A DNA stretch of 14,998 bases from CAYICL01 sp964361885 (GTDB lineage Bacteria; Patescibacteriota; Microgenomatia; UBA1400; CG1-02-47-37): the NCBI GenBank assembly GCA_964361885.1, contig CAYICL010000017.1:1-14998 (forward strand). Direction: 5' to 3'. Below, piece by piece: positions 6,926 through 14,739 of the stretch. The notes beneath the pieces are model-generated. The model had not been told where the DNA came from. It saw nothing but the letters and a program-made list of their open reading frames with translations, and made no database searches. The translations under genes and the position numbers were made by a program. Within the stretch, counting starts at the first letter, position 1. Each line of letters starts with the position of its first letter.

Positions 6926-8470
6926 TTACTCCCACTCCATTGTTGCCGGCGGTTTGGTGGTAATATCATAAACTACCCGGTTGATCCCTGCCACCTCATT
7001 GACAATTCTTGATGATACTTTAGCCAGCAATTCATAAGGCAGTCTCGTCCAATCAGCGGTCATGGCATCCTTTGAAGTCAACGACCTGATGGCAATCATT
7101 TCCTCAAAACTCCGGTAATCACCTTTAACGCCGGTGGTTTTTAAAGCTATGTAAATAGCAAAAGTCATCCAAGTCTGTTCCGGCTTTAAATATTTACTTA
7201 CCTCATGCTGTAAAATCGCTTCAGCTTGACGCAATCGCTCTAATCTTTTTTTAGTCACCTCTCCTCTGATTCTGACTGCCAAGCCCGGACCCGGAAACGG
7301 CTGGCGCCAAATCATTGTCTCCGGCAACTTCAGCTGCTTGGCCACCTGCCTGACTTCGTCTTTGTAAAACTCTCTTAACGGCTCAATCAGTTTTAACTGC
7401 ATCTTTTTTGGCAAGCCGCCGACATTATGATGAGTCTTGATTACTCTGGCAGTATCATACCCTGCCTGCCGGCGAGGCAGGTTTTTACCACTCTCAATTA
7501 CATCCGGATAAATCGTGCCTTGCACCAACCACTTGGCTCTCCATTTTTTAGCTTCTATTTCAAATATTTGAATAAACAGCCTCCCGATTATCTTCCTTTT
7601 CTTTTCCGGATCTTCCACTCCTTTTAAAGCAGTTAAAAACCGCTTCTCCGCTTTTACTACCGTCAAAGCTTTGCCAAACCATTGCTTAAACTCTTTTGCC
7701 ACTATCTCGCTTTCGTTCAATCTCATCAAGCCATTATCTACATAAATACACTTTAATTGTTCACCCGCTGCCTGATAAACTATCCTGGCGGCTGTGGCCG
7801 AATCCACTCCGCCGGACAAACCGCAAATCACTTTATCTTTTCCCACTGTCTTTCTAATTCTCTCCACTTCCGTCTCTACCAACTTCTCCGGCTGCCAACT
7901 GTTTTTAGCCCTGCAAACCAGTTTGACAAAATTTCTTAAAATCTTCATGCCGTTGTCCGTATGTTCCACTTCCGGATGAAACTGCAAGCCGTAGATTTTT
8001 TTGGCTTTGTCCTCCATGGCAATATGAGTCGTTAACCTGGATCTGCCGATATTTTTAAAACCCTTAGGTAGCCCTATCACCTGATCTCCATGGCTCATCC
8101 AAACCTTCTGCTTACCTGGCAAACCCTGAAACAATAAACCTCGTCTTAATCTCACCTCGACTCCGCCAAATTCCTTACTATTCTCTGCCTTGACCTTTCC
8201 GCCTAACAGCTTAGCCATTAACTGCATGCCATAGCAAATACCTAACACCGGGATTCCCAGTTTTAAAATTTCTTTGTCAATTGTTACTGCACCGGTTTCA
8301 TAAGCCGAGTCCGGCCCGCCGGATAAAATAACCCCTTCTAAATTCTTTAACTGCTTTAAGTTTTCCGCTTTGGTTTTGTGGCTCATTAATTGGCTGTAGA
8401 CTTTCAGTTCCCTGACTCTTCGATTAATTAAATGGGCCGTTTGTGAGCCTAAATCAATTACTGCTATCAT
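6926..8470 (-). CDS. guaA: GMP synthase (glutamine-hydrolysing)
   Basis: GuaA converts XMP to GMP using ATP and glutamine in de novo and salvage purine synthesis. At 514 residues it has all parts. The class I glutamine amidotransferase domain has C79 in GICYGMQL, and H165 and E167 in FHPEVEH. The ATP-pyrophosphatase domain has the P-loop SGGVDS at 219-224 and GTIYPDVIES. The C-terminal dimerisation domain has HHNVGGLP, PFPGPGL and the terminal TTKPPATMEWE. LPRRQAG at 331-337 is a seven-residue in-frame insertion encoded by a palindrome at 7461-7481, between IESGKN and the HHNVGG loop. The start overlaps the xanthine-PRT-like gene by 4 bases (ATGA), and the kinase follows after one base. This context suggests a purine salvage unit. 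Confidence 0.97.
   Translation of the reverse strand: MIAVIDLGSQTAHLINRRVRELKVYSQLMSHKTKAENLKQLKNLEGVILSGGPDSAYETGAVTIDKEILKLGIPVLGICYGMQLMAKLLGGKVKAENSKEFGGVEVRLRRGLLFQGLPGKQKVWMSHGDQVIGLPKGFKNIGRSRLTTHIAMEDKAKKIYGLQFHPEVEHTDNGMKILRNFVKLVCRAKNSWQPEKLVETEVERIRKTVGKDKVICGLSGGVDSATAARIVYQAAGEQLKCIYVDNGLMRLNESEIVAKEFKQWFGKALTVVKAEKRFLTALKGVEDPEKKRKIIGRLFIQIFEIEAKKWRAKWLVQGTIYPDVIESGKNLPRRQAGYDTARVIKTHHNVGGLPKKMQLKLIEPLREFYKDEVRQVAKQLKLPETMIWRQPFPGPGLAVRIRGEVTKKRLERLRQAEAILQHEVSKYLKPEQTWMTFAIYIALKTTGVKGDYRSFEEMIAIRSLTSKDAMTADWTRLPYELLAKVSSRIVNEVAGINRVVYDITTKPPATMEWE
7461..7481. repeat. 21-bp palindromic element inserted in frame in guaA
   Basis: Perfect 7-base arms, CCTGCCT and AGGCAGG, flank a GC-rich 7-base centre (GCCGGCG). 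On the guaA strand the element encodes LPRRQAG, between GKN and YDTARVIK. Its length is exactly seven codons, so the frame is kept. Between the conserved ES and VIK, E. coli GuaA has nine residues. Here there are fifteen, or eight without the insert. I recall the same peptide in many unrelated CPR proteins, which fits a multicopy palindromic element; this cannot be verified from one window. Confidence 0.7.
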
Positions 8471-9061
8471 ATCGCCAACTCTACCTGGTCATGCTCGCCT
8501 AATTTTTTCACCCTAACGCAAGAAAATACCTTAATTCCCAATTGAGCAATTTTTTCTAACCCGCCCTGAAAAACTTTATCAAATAAAACCGCAAACCCCA
8601 CGACGTTGACTCCCCGGTTTTTTAATCCGGTCACGATTCTTAAACCTGTCTCACCTTTAGCACAAACATCGTCTAACAGTAGCACCCGGTCGCCTTTTTT
8701 CACAAACGACAAATTAATGCCTGAAAACACGTCTATCCCGCCGGTGCTGGTGGTAAACGACCGCACCTCTTCCCGGTAGACGTCTTTCCAGGAAGTCGGA
8801 ATATTCTGGTCTTTCCTGGAACTATGCAGTCTTACCTGGCCTTTTAAAACCAAAGCCACGGCAGTAGCCAGATAATTGCCTGAATGAGGAATACCATGAA
8901 CCGTATCGATCTTGTCGTTTTTGAAAAAATCCGCGATCACTTCAGCCGCGGCTTTTAACACTTCCGGTTTCATCCTTAAATTAAACGAAGACACCGAAAT
9001 ATAGCCTCTATCCGCATCAATCACTTTTGCATCCCGCAAAAACTCTTTTCTTAAAAACTCC
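8467..9061 (-). CDS. Xanthine phosphoribosyltransferase-like purine PRT, N-terminus lost in gap
   Basis: A type I phosphoribosyltransferase that would join a purine base to PRPP. The visible 197 residues align along their length with Xpt as I know it. VHGIPHSGNYLATA replaces the Xpt ESSGIAPA loop. EVRSFTTSTGGIDVFSG corresponds to VYSFTK...IAVSG. The PRPP-binding loop LLLDDVCAKGETG corresponds to VLIIDDFLANGQA, and VVGFAVLFDKVFQGG to IAGIGIVIEKSFQPG. The insert QNIPTSWKDVYREE is not in Xpt. The start codon is inside the run of N, probably within about 15 codons. The stop overlaps guaA by 4 bases, so a base-to-XMP step feeding GuaA is attractive. Adenine or hypoxanthine/guanine specificity cannot be excluded. 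Confidence 0.82.
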
Positions 9062-9161
9062 NNNNNNNNNNNNNNNNNNNNNNNNNNNNNNNNNNNNNNN
9101 NNNNNNNNNNNNNNNNNNNNNNNNNNNNNNNNNNNNNNNNNNNNNNNNNNNNNNNNNNNNN
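9062..9161. other. Assembly gap (100 N)
   Basis: Exactly 100 unknown bases, a length conventionally used for a scaffold gap of unknown size. It hides the first codons and any promoter of the xanthine-PRT-like gene. Reading frames across it have no meaning, and the true distance between the two operons is unknown. Confidence 0.99.
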
Positions 9162-9163
9162 CC

Positions 9164-9193
9164 AATAAAAATAGGGCGTATTTCTAGCCCTAT
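9164..9193 (-). terminator. Intrinsic terminator after prs
   Basis: On the minus strand ATAGGGC, a 9-base loop (TAGAAATAC) and GCCCTAT form a perfect 7-bp stem followed at once by TTTTATT. It lies 31 bases past the prs stop and ends the pyrimidine/PRPP operon. The xanthine-PRT/guaA unit must then have its own promoter, hidden in the gap, unless readthrough is common. Confidence 0.88.
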
Positions 9194-9224
9194 ATTGTTA
9201 AAATATCCTGTTATTAATCTACTG

Positions 9225-10112
9225 TCAAGCCCTAATTTCCTTTGCTATCTTACTCGCCACGCTGATTATCTTTAACTTCTTGTGTCCGTTTCTGGGTTGG
9301 ACCGTATCCGTTACCAACAGACTATTAATCGGGCTTTGGTCAATTTGTTTCTGCACTCCGGGTAAGTACAAATGATGAGTTGCCGCCACTTCAATTGATT
9401 TAACTCCGTGTTTGGTTAAAAACTTAGCCGCTTCCAGCAAAGTGCTGCCGGTAACAATCAAATCATCCTTAATCAACACCTTCTTGCCGATGACTTTGCG
9501 GCTGATGCCTAAAATGGTAATCTTGCCGCTGCTTAAATCCCTGATTTTTTTAATATAAGCAATCCCCACTCCCAAATTTCTGGCAAACCTAGCTGAAGAC
9601 TCTCTGGCCCCCTTATCCGGCGCTACCACTACCGTCTGTTTATCTACTTTGTTTATAAAATATTCCCTAAACAACTTTCTACCGGATAAATTGATAATTT
9701 TTGTCTTAAAAAATCTGGTGATATTAGAATTATGCAAATCATAAGTAATTATCTTTTTTAAGGCCGTTACCTCAAGCATTTTAGCTACCACCGCTGCCGA
9801 TAACGGTTCACCCGGCCGGAAAACTTTGTCCTGCTTTGAATATCCTAACCAGGGAATTACCCCGATAATCTCTTTCACTCCTTTTCTTTTTAAAGCATCG
9901 CAAATCAAACAAAACTCAATTAAATGGCTGTCTGTCGGATGGGAGATCGACTGCACCACTACGGCTTTTTTCCCAACCTGCTTTTCCGTCACCCAAACCC
10001 TGATCTCATCATTAGGAAACCTGGACAACTCCATCTTCCCTAACCGCGTTCTTAATTTAGCTGCAATTCTTTCGGCCAAAAATCTATTTGAAGAACCGCT
10101 AAATACTAACAT
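9225..10112 (-). CDS. prs: Ribose-phosphate pyrophosphokinase (PRPP synthetase)
   Basis: Makes PRPP from ribose 5-phosphate and ATP, the shared substrate of the phosphoribosyltransferases encoded on both sides. The 295 residues are slightly short for the family (about 310). The N-terminus LVFSGSSNRFLAERIA, the ELSRFPNDEI segment (29-37), GYSKQDKVFRPGEPLSA (90-106), the catalytic-loop region ITYDLHN (H127), PDKGA (166-170) and the PRPP loop DDLIVTGST (216-224) are all present. The loop differs from the common DDMIDTAGT form, and the sequence is nearer to archaeal-type or divergent PRPP synthetases than to E. coli Prs. It starts 2 bases after the upstream stop, has no clear SD, and is the last gene before a terminator. 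Confidence 0.94.
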   Translation of the reverse strand: MLVFSGSSNRFLAERIAAKLRTRLGKMELSRFPNDEIRVWVTEKQVGKKAVVVQSISHPTDSHLIEFCLICDALKRKGVKEIIGVIPWLGYSKQDKVFRPGEPLSAAVVAKMLEVTALKKIITYDLHNSNITRFFKTKIINLSGRKLFREYFINKVDKQTVVVAPDKGARESSARFARNLGVGIAYIKKIRDLSSGKITILGISRKVIGKKVLIKDDLIVTGSTLLEAAKFLTKHGVKSIEVAATHHLYLPGVQKQIDQSPINSLLVTDTVQPRNGHKKLKIISVASKIAKEIRA

Positions 10113-10114
10113 AG

Positions 10115-10978
10115 TTACAGTTTATACCACTTAGGTAAAAAATGCCGCAATAAATGGCCGGCATCCCCGACTGCCCGGGTACCAATTAAATAATACATAT
10201 TATTAAGCTCGTTGCACTCGCCGACTGAATAAAAACTGCTGGCTATTCCCAATGCCTCCAGTTCCCGCCTGACAAAACCCACCCCTTGACGCGTCAGGCT
10301 AATCGAGCGATGGTTGATTTTTTTTGGCTTGATCCCCAGTTCTTTGGCTGCCAAAATAAAAGCTAAGCCGGAAGCGCCGGAAGCCGGATTGACAAAGTCG
10401 GACAGCAAAACCTCCTGATTATTGATCGTTTTTAATTTATCCCTCTCCCGCCATTTCACTGTCACTGTTAAATATGTTTCCGGTTCTGCTTTTAAATGAG
10501 TTCTTTTAGTCACCACTCTGACTTCATTGTCAATCTTTTCGTCCTTACCTAATTCCAAAGTCAACCTGGTCGTCACCAACCCGGCCCGCTCCAAACTGAC
10601 CGGAATCCCCACCACCGGCTTATGCTTATTTAACATTTCATAGCCGGCTTTGGCCAAATTAAAGTATTCTTGGCAAAAACTTAAATCATCATAAAGCTTA
10701 GCATCCTTAATCACCTGTTGGGCTAACTGATTGACCTGATCCATTAATTTTTTAGCCTCATCATAATGATGTTCTAAAACCACTACGCCCTCTGCGGGCA
10801 ACTGCTGATCACTTTTCCCTATCAGCGGCTCAAACACTCCGCCAAACTTCACCACTTGATCCACCCGGCTATCACCATAAAACTCCTCCGGATGTCGCAG
10901 CATAGGTAAGACATTAATTGTTTGGCCTCTCTCAGCCGAATCAACCTCAATAGTTTGGCCGGCAAATTGAAATTTCAT
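10115..10978 (-). CDS. Uracil phosphoribosyltransferase-like protein with extra N-terminal region
   Basis: The C-terminal half (about 120-287) follows the UPRTase fold. VSLERAGLVTT corresponds to the ILRAGLGM loop. LLSDFVNPASGASGLAF (191-207) corresponds to the PRPP loop of Upp (VDPMLATGGSA) with one extra residue. GTRAVGDAGHLLRHFLP corresponds to the family end GLGDAGDRLFGT. Upp makes UMP from uracil and PRPP. About 115 N-terminal residues have no counterpart in Upp (usual length about 208). Part of this looks helical (DEAKKLMDQVNQLAQQVIKD), and I do not recognise it. The start overlaps pyrF by 4 bases (ATGA), and prs follows 2 bases after the stop, so it sits between UMP formation and PRPP supply. 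It could be a salvage enzyme or a PRPP/UMP-sensing regulator. Confidence 0.7.
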   Translation of the reverse strand: MKFQFAGQTIEVDSAERGQTINVLPMLRHPEEFYGDSRVDQVVKFGGVFEPLIGKSDQQLPAEGVVVLEHHYDEAKKLMDQVNQLAQQVIKDAKLYDDLSFCQEYFNLAKAGYEMLNKHKPVVGIPVSLERAGLVTTRLTLELGKDEKIDNEVRVVTKRTHLKAEPETYLTVTVKWRERDKLKTINNQEVLLSDFVNPASGASGLAFILAAKELGIKPKKINHRSISLTRQGVGFVRRELEALGIASSFYSVGECNELNNMYYLIGTRAVGDAGHLLRHFLPKWYKL

Positions 10979-11712
10979 CGGTATTGATTTATTTCTTCTT
11001 TTAATTTTTTGGTTTCCAGACGGGGATTATCGGAAAAAATTATTCCCCTGGATGAATTAATTATCATCCCCATCTTTTTAGAATTCAACCCTGCTTTGAC
11101 GGTTCTTTCAATATCCCCGCCTTGGGCTCCGATTCCCGGCACCAATAAAGTCATCTCCCCCACAATCTTCCTGATCTTTTTTAACTCTTCCGGATAAGTC
11201 GCTCCCGCCACCAGCAGGCAATTATTATTTTTATTCCAATTGGTCACCACATTTTTGGCTACTTTTTGCCACAATCCATCCTGAAATTCGCCGGCGCCGG
11301 GATTACTCGTCCGACATAAAATTATGATCCCCTTGTCCGCCCGATCCAGAAACGGCTGCAGCGCTTCTTTGCCAAAATAAGGGTTAACGGTGACCGCATC
11401 AAACCCCATTTCATCAAAAATCGCCGTCACATAACCTTGATTGGTATTGCCGATATCCGCCCTTTTGGCATCAGCAATAGTGACAATTTCCGGATATTTC
11501 TCCCGCAAATACTCAACTGTTTTTTTAAGATTTTCCCAGCCTTTCACCCCCAACGCTTCATAAAAAGCAAAGTTAGGCTTATAAGCGCAAACCAAGTCAT
11601 GTGTCTGGTCAATTATTTTTTGGTTAAATTCCCACTCGCCCTGATCCAATCCGACGCAGACCAGCGAATCATTCTTCTTCACAATCTTGTCTAACTTTTC
11701 CTGAAACTTCAT
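10975..11712 (-). CDS. pyrF: Orotidine 5'-phosphate decarboxylase
   Basis: Catalyses the last step to UMP, OMP decarboxylation, in the cytoplasm. Its 245 residues contain the substrate-binding start VCVGLDQG, the KPNFAFYEALG segment, the catalytic tetrad motif DAKRADIGNT (D81, K83, D86) and the phosphate-gripper region VPGIGAQGGD followed by NSSRGIIF. The motif has Ala where most homologues have Gly (DAKRGDIG). The pattern GLD, NPYFGKEALQPF and RTSNPGAGEFQD is typical of the PyrF type 2 subfamily rather than the E. coli type. It overlaps pyrE and the UPRTase-like gene by 4 bases each (ATGA in both), implying coupled translation of consecutive steps. Confidence 0.96.
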   Translation of the reverse strand: MKFQEKLDKIVKKNDSLVCVGLDQGEWEFNQKIIDQTHDLVCAYKPNFAFYEALGVKGWENLKKTVEYLREKYPEIVTIADAKRADIGNTNQGYVTAIFDEMGFDAVTVNPYFGKEALQPFLDRADKGIIILCRTSNPGAGEFQDGLWQKVAKNVVTNWNKNNNCLLVAGATYPEELKKIRKIVGEMTLLVPGIGAQGGDIERTVKAGLNSKKMGMIINSSRGIIFSDNPRLETKKLKEEINQYR

Positions 11713-12359
11713 TGCTTACCTTTCTCCTCTAAATATTGCTTGCCGTGACCGACGGTAGTGTTAATTGGTTTATTGGCCTTACACCATGGACAAGTGACTT
11801 CGTCAAAAGCTTGGGCTTCTAAAACATCTGCGGCTACAAAGGGCGCGCCGACTGAAGCCTCGTTGACGTTTTTGGGGTCACGGTTGACCATGACACAGAC
11901 GCTGACAACTTCACCGCCGGCAGCGCGGACACAATCAACCACTTGCTTAACGGAAATGCCGGTGGTTGTCAAATCTTCCAACACTAATACTTTTTTGCCT
12001 TTCACAATTAAATCATAGCCTCGGCGGAATAGCTGATTGCTCTCGGCTGCCGAAGCGGTTGTGCCGGCGTCTTTTTCTGTATAAGCGCTCAAGATTTCTT
12101 TATTTTTGAGTTGGGATAAATGATAAGCTACCCATTGGGACAAAATCGTCCCTCCCACTGCCGGCGCCACCACCACATCAATATCTTTATCCTTGAACAT
12201 CTCCGCCATTGTCCGACACACCTCGCTGGTCTCGGCCGTATGAGGGTAGAGCGCGTCTTTATTAATATACACACTCCCGTGCTTACCGGAAGTGTAAACA
12301 AAATGATCGTCGGTAATCACCGCGCCGATCTTTTTTAAAATATCCACCACTTTACCCAT
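11709..12359 (-). CDS. pyrE: Orotate phosphoribosyltransferase
   Basis: Joins orotate and PRPP to give OMP, the substrate of the next gene. Its 216 residues show TSGKHGSVYINKDAL (23-37), the family's ribose-binding lead, VVVAPAVGGTILSQWVAYHL (62-81), and the PRPP loop VLVLEDLTTTGIS (124-136). The C-terminal CPWCKANKPINTTVGHG (190-206) carries a CxxC pair. As I recall, similar tails occur in other non-enterobacterial PyrE proteins, possibly binding metal. It has a strong SD (12365-12370) within pyrD and overlaps pyrD by 8 bases and pyrF by 4. Confidence 0.94.
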   Translation of the reverse strand: MGKVVDILKKIGAVITDDHFVYTSGKHGSVYINKDALYPHTAETSEVCRTMAEMFKDKDIDVVVAPAVGGTILSQWVAYHLSQLKNKEILSAYTEKDAGTTASAAESNQLFRRGYDLIVKGKKVLVLEDLTTTGISVKQVVDCVRAAGGEVVSVCVMVNRDPKNVNEASVGAPFVAADVLEAQAFDEVTCPWCKANKPINTTVGHGKQYLEEKGKQ

Positions 12360-13272
12360 GAGCTCCTCCTATTAACTCTTTTAATGATTTAATTTTATTG
12401 TCTTTCATGTAAGTAATCAATCCTGTTTTAATTTTTTCATATATGGAAAAACCATAACTGTACATAGCACAACCAACTCCGACCAAGCTGGCTCCGGCTA
12501 ACATCATTTCTATTACGTCTTTGGCAGTCTCCACTCCACCCATGCCAATAATCGGTATTTTAAGTTCTTTGTAAATATCATAAACGCATCTGACGGCAAT
12601 CGGCCGAATCCCCGGACCGGACAAACCGCCCTCTTTGTTTCCCAATATTGGTCTTTTGGTTTTAATATCAATCACCATCCCCGGGCCAACCGTATTGATG
12701 GCCGTAATCCCGTCGGCGCCGCTAACTTCCGCGGCTTTGGCGACTTCGCCGATATTATTAACATTCGGGCTTAACTTGGCCAATACTTTTGTCTCTTTTT
12801 TTAAAGCTTTCCTAACGGCTTTGACCGCGGCTGCCGTTGACTCAACCCCCATTCCCAACGGCTGGCCCAACTCGTCGGTCGTATTAGGGCAAGAAAGATT
12901 CAATTCAATCATTGCCGGATGGATTTTTTCTACTTCAGTAGCCAAATGGACAAAATCCGATACTTTAACGGCAAAAACGCTGGCAATCACCGGAATCTTG
13001 GAATCTTTGACAAACTTGGTTAATTGTTTAACCCCTGCTTTAATCCCCGGATTTTTTAACCCGACTGAGTTTAAAAATCCACACTCATATTTAATCACCC
13101 GCGGCATTGGATTGCCTTCTCTTGACTCAACTGTCAACGACTTCACCGTCACTCCGCCCAAACCGTATCTTTCCGCCTGTCGATGAGCCGCTATTTCCTG
13201 TAAAATCCCCGACGGTAAAATTAACGGGTTATTAAAATTTATCCCTAAAAATTTAACTTTTAATGTTTGCAT
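12352..13272 (-). CDS. pyrD: Dihydroorotate dehydrogenase, class 1 (1B-like)
   Basis: An FMN enzyme oxidising dihydroorotate to orotate. Its 306 residues fit cytosolic class 1. GLGGVTVKSLT (37-47) contains the FMN-contacting lysine K44. GFLNSVGLKNPG (65-76) is the substrate loop, and ELNLSCPNT (123-131) has the class 1 catalytic cysteine C128. GLSGPGIRPIA and IIGMGGVETAKDVIEMMLAGASLVGVG form the FMN phosphate site. The pattern is closest to class 1B, which normally works with the FAD/iron-sulfur subunit PyrK using NAD. No pyrK is in the window, so it is encoded elsewhere or the enzyme uses another acceptor. It overlaps the fusion gene upstream by 13 bases, with GGAG placed before its ATG. Confidence 0.95.
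   Translation of the reverse strand: MQTLKVKFLGINFNNPLILPSGILQEIAAHRQAERYGLGGVTVKSLTVESREGNPMPRVIKYECGFLNSVGLKNPGIKAGVKQLTKFVKDSKIPVIASVFAVKVSDFVHLATEVEKIHPAMIELNLSCPNTTDELGQPLGMGVESTAAAVKAVRKALKKETKVLAKLSPNVNNIGEVAKAAEVSGADGITAINTVGPGMVIDIKTKRPILGNKEGGLSGPGIRPIAVRCVYDIYKELKIPIIGMGGVETAKDVIEMMLAGASLVGVGCAMYSYGFSIYEKIKTGLITYMKDNKIKSLKELIGGAHG
12365..12370 (-). promoter_or_regulatory. Shine-Dalgarno site of pyrE inside pyrD
   Basis: AGGAGG lies 5 bases before the pyrE ATG, within the last codons of pyrD (encoding GGA). It confirms the chosen pyrE start and coupling between the two genes. Confidence 0.75.
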
Positions 13273-14735
13273 AAGTTCTCCATTACCACCTTAGCCATTG
13301 AAAGATCAGTAATCAATGATATCCCTGCCTCGGCAGTCGCCCGACGAATCAGTTTGCCGTCGGTCAAAGCGTCCGTCTTCCCTCGGGGAATATTAATGAC
13401 CAAATCAAACACTCGGCGCTTTAACAAATCAGAAATATTGGGGCTTTGCCCAATTTCAGAAATCTTATGAACCAGGGCAGTTTTCACTCTGTGCTCGGCC
13501 AAAAATTGATGTGTCTTTTGCGTCGCATAGAGAGTGAAATTTTTATTTAATTTAGCAATATCTTGTAGCAGTTTCTTTTTATCAGCTAATTTGCCAATGG
13601 TTAAAAGAACTTGTTTTTTATCGGCGCTAAAAATCGCCGCCTGACCATAATGCTTAACATGCCAATCTTGAGACTGACGATTCAATAATGAAAACAAAGA
13701 AACATTTCGAATATCGGCTTCACCAAAAATAAATTGCAACACCCTTTCATTGCCAATACCGTACCCGGCATGAGGATAAGTTCCCTGTTTTTTAATAATA
13801 TCTAAATACCATCTAAAATCTGCCAGTTTGCCGCCTCTTTGCCGATGCAGTTTATACATCGTAGAAGTTAGCAAACGCAACTTTAACTTATCAAATTCAT
13901 GCTCTCTGACTGCTGAACCCGTGGCTTCACCTGAATAAGGAAAAATTAAATCTGCCGACAAAACCACCTGCGGATCACGCCTAGAAACTTTCATATTAAA
14001 AAATTTAATTTCTTTAGGATAACGGGTAATAAACACCGGTTGCTCGGAGTTCCCTCGGTTTAATAAACGCACCACCGTTTGTTCATGATTGGCCTTCAAG
14101 TCATCACCAAACTTTAACTTTTTAAATCCGTTTTTATTTAATAACTTGATTGCTTCTATATAGTTAATTCTTAAAAAATTATTTTTTGCGGCATATACTA
14201 ATTTTTTGACTTGACGACCATAGACTTTTGCCAAAACTTGCTTGTTTTCCTTTAAAACATTTTTAACCATTGCCTGGATCGCACTCTGAATGTGTTTTAA
14301 TAACGCTTCGAACATTTTTTCTTCATCATAATTTTTGCGATCCATGCCCGTTAAAGTGCAGTCAAATTCTTCTTCAGTTAAACGAAATTGGCGCAAATGT
14401 CTTTCATCTTCTTCTTCCTCGTCGCGACCGGAATGAATCACCGTATAAGCACCTGGGAAAGATTGCAGTGATTGCTCCAAAGATAACTGTCCCGTTTGGG
14501 TAAAAAATAAAGGAATGTCTAAGCGATTCCCTACTTTAAATAAAGTGTCAACATTCTCACAGGCCCCAGTAATGCCGACGATTTCCGGCACGTCTACATA
14601 GGTCAAGCCGGAATTTTTATAGTTTTCCCGGGCGCCAGTGTTCAGACTTTCGTTAATTTTGGTTAAATTGGCAAAATGATCATTAAATTTTAATGCTTTC
14701 TTTCTGCCTTCGATTGACAGTTGAATATTAGTCAT
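13260..14735 (-). CDS. AsnRS-like class II synthetase core fused to an MGS domain
   Basis: First gene of the pyrimidine operon. Residues about 40-355 resemble the catalytic core of asparaginyl/aspartyl-tRNA synthetases. Matching parts are GLTYVDVP (motif 1 area), FFTQTGQLSLEQSL (78-91), a motif 2 region with R104 and RHLRQF (112-117), LIFPYSGEATGSAVREHEFD (263-282), and YPHAGYGIGNERVLQFIFG (320-338, motif 3). No OB-fold anticodon-binding domain precedes it, only about 40 residues, so it resembles the AsnRS-derived asparagine synthetase known from Pyrococcus (AS-AR), not a tRNA charging enzyme. Residues about 373-491 form an MGS domain: VLLTIGKLADKKKLL, FTLYATQKTHQFLAEHRV, LVINIPRGKTDALTDGKLIRRATAEAGISLITDL. 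The same domain ends carbamoyl-phosphate synthetase, where it binds UMP/IMP allosterically. Inference: an aspartate-using ligase with nucleotide control. A strong SD (14740-14746) fixes the start. Confidence 0.85.
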   Translation of the reverse strand: MTNIQLSIEGRKKALKFNDHFANLTKINESLNTGARENYKNSGLTYVDVPEIVGITGACENVDTLFKVGNRLDIPLFFTQTGQLSLEQSLQSFPGAYTVIHSGRDEEEEDERHLRQFRLTEEEFDCTLTGMDRKNYDEEKMFEALLKHIQSAIQAMVKNVLKENKQVLAKVYGRQVKKLVYAAKNNFLRINYIEAIKLLNKNGFKKLKFGDDLKANHEQTVVRLLNRGNSEQPVFITRYPKEIKFFNMKVSRRDPQVVLSADLIFPYSGEATGSAVREHEFDKLKLRLLTSTMYKLHRQRGGKLADFRWYLDIIKKQGTYPHAGYGIGNERVLQFIFGEADIRNVSLFSLLNRQSQDWHVKHYGQAAIFSADKKQVLLTIGKLADKKKLLQDIAKLNKNFTLYATQKTHQFLAEHRVKTALVHKISEIGQSPNISDLLKRRVFDLVINIPRGKTDALTDGKLIRRATAEAGISLITDLSMAKVVMENLCKH

Positions 14736-14739
14736 CGCC

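Noticed and set aside
6925..6969. Upstream ATG for the kinase gene inside guaA
   Set aside because: The added 15 residues have no family match, and the ATG at 6922-6924 lies one base after the guaA stop with an SD-like GGGAG.
9062..9165. Extension of the xanthine-PRT-like frame across the N run to an ATG at 9165
   Set aside because: The frame across 100 placeholder N is meaningless, and the ATG falls in the U tract of the prs terminator.
12635..13186. 183-codon open frame on the plus strand
   Set aside because: A mirror of pyrD on the opposite strand with no SD or recognisable domain.
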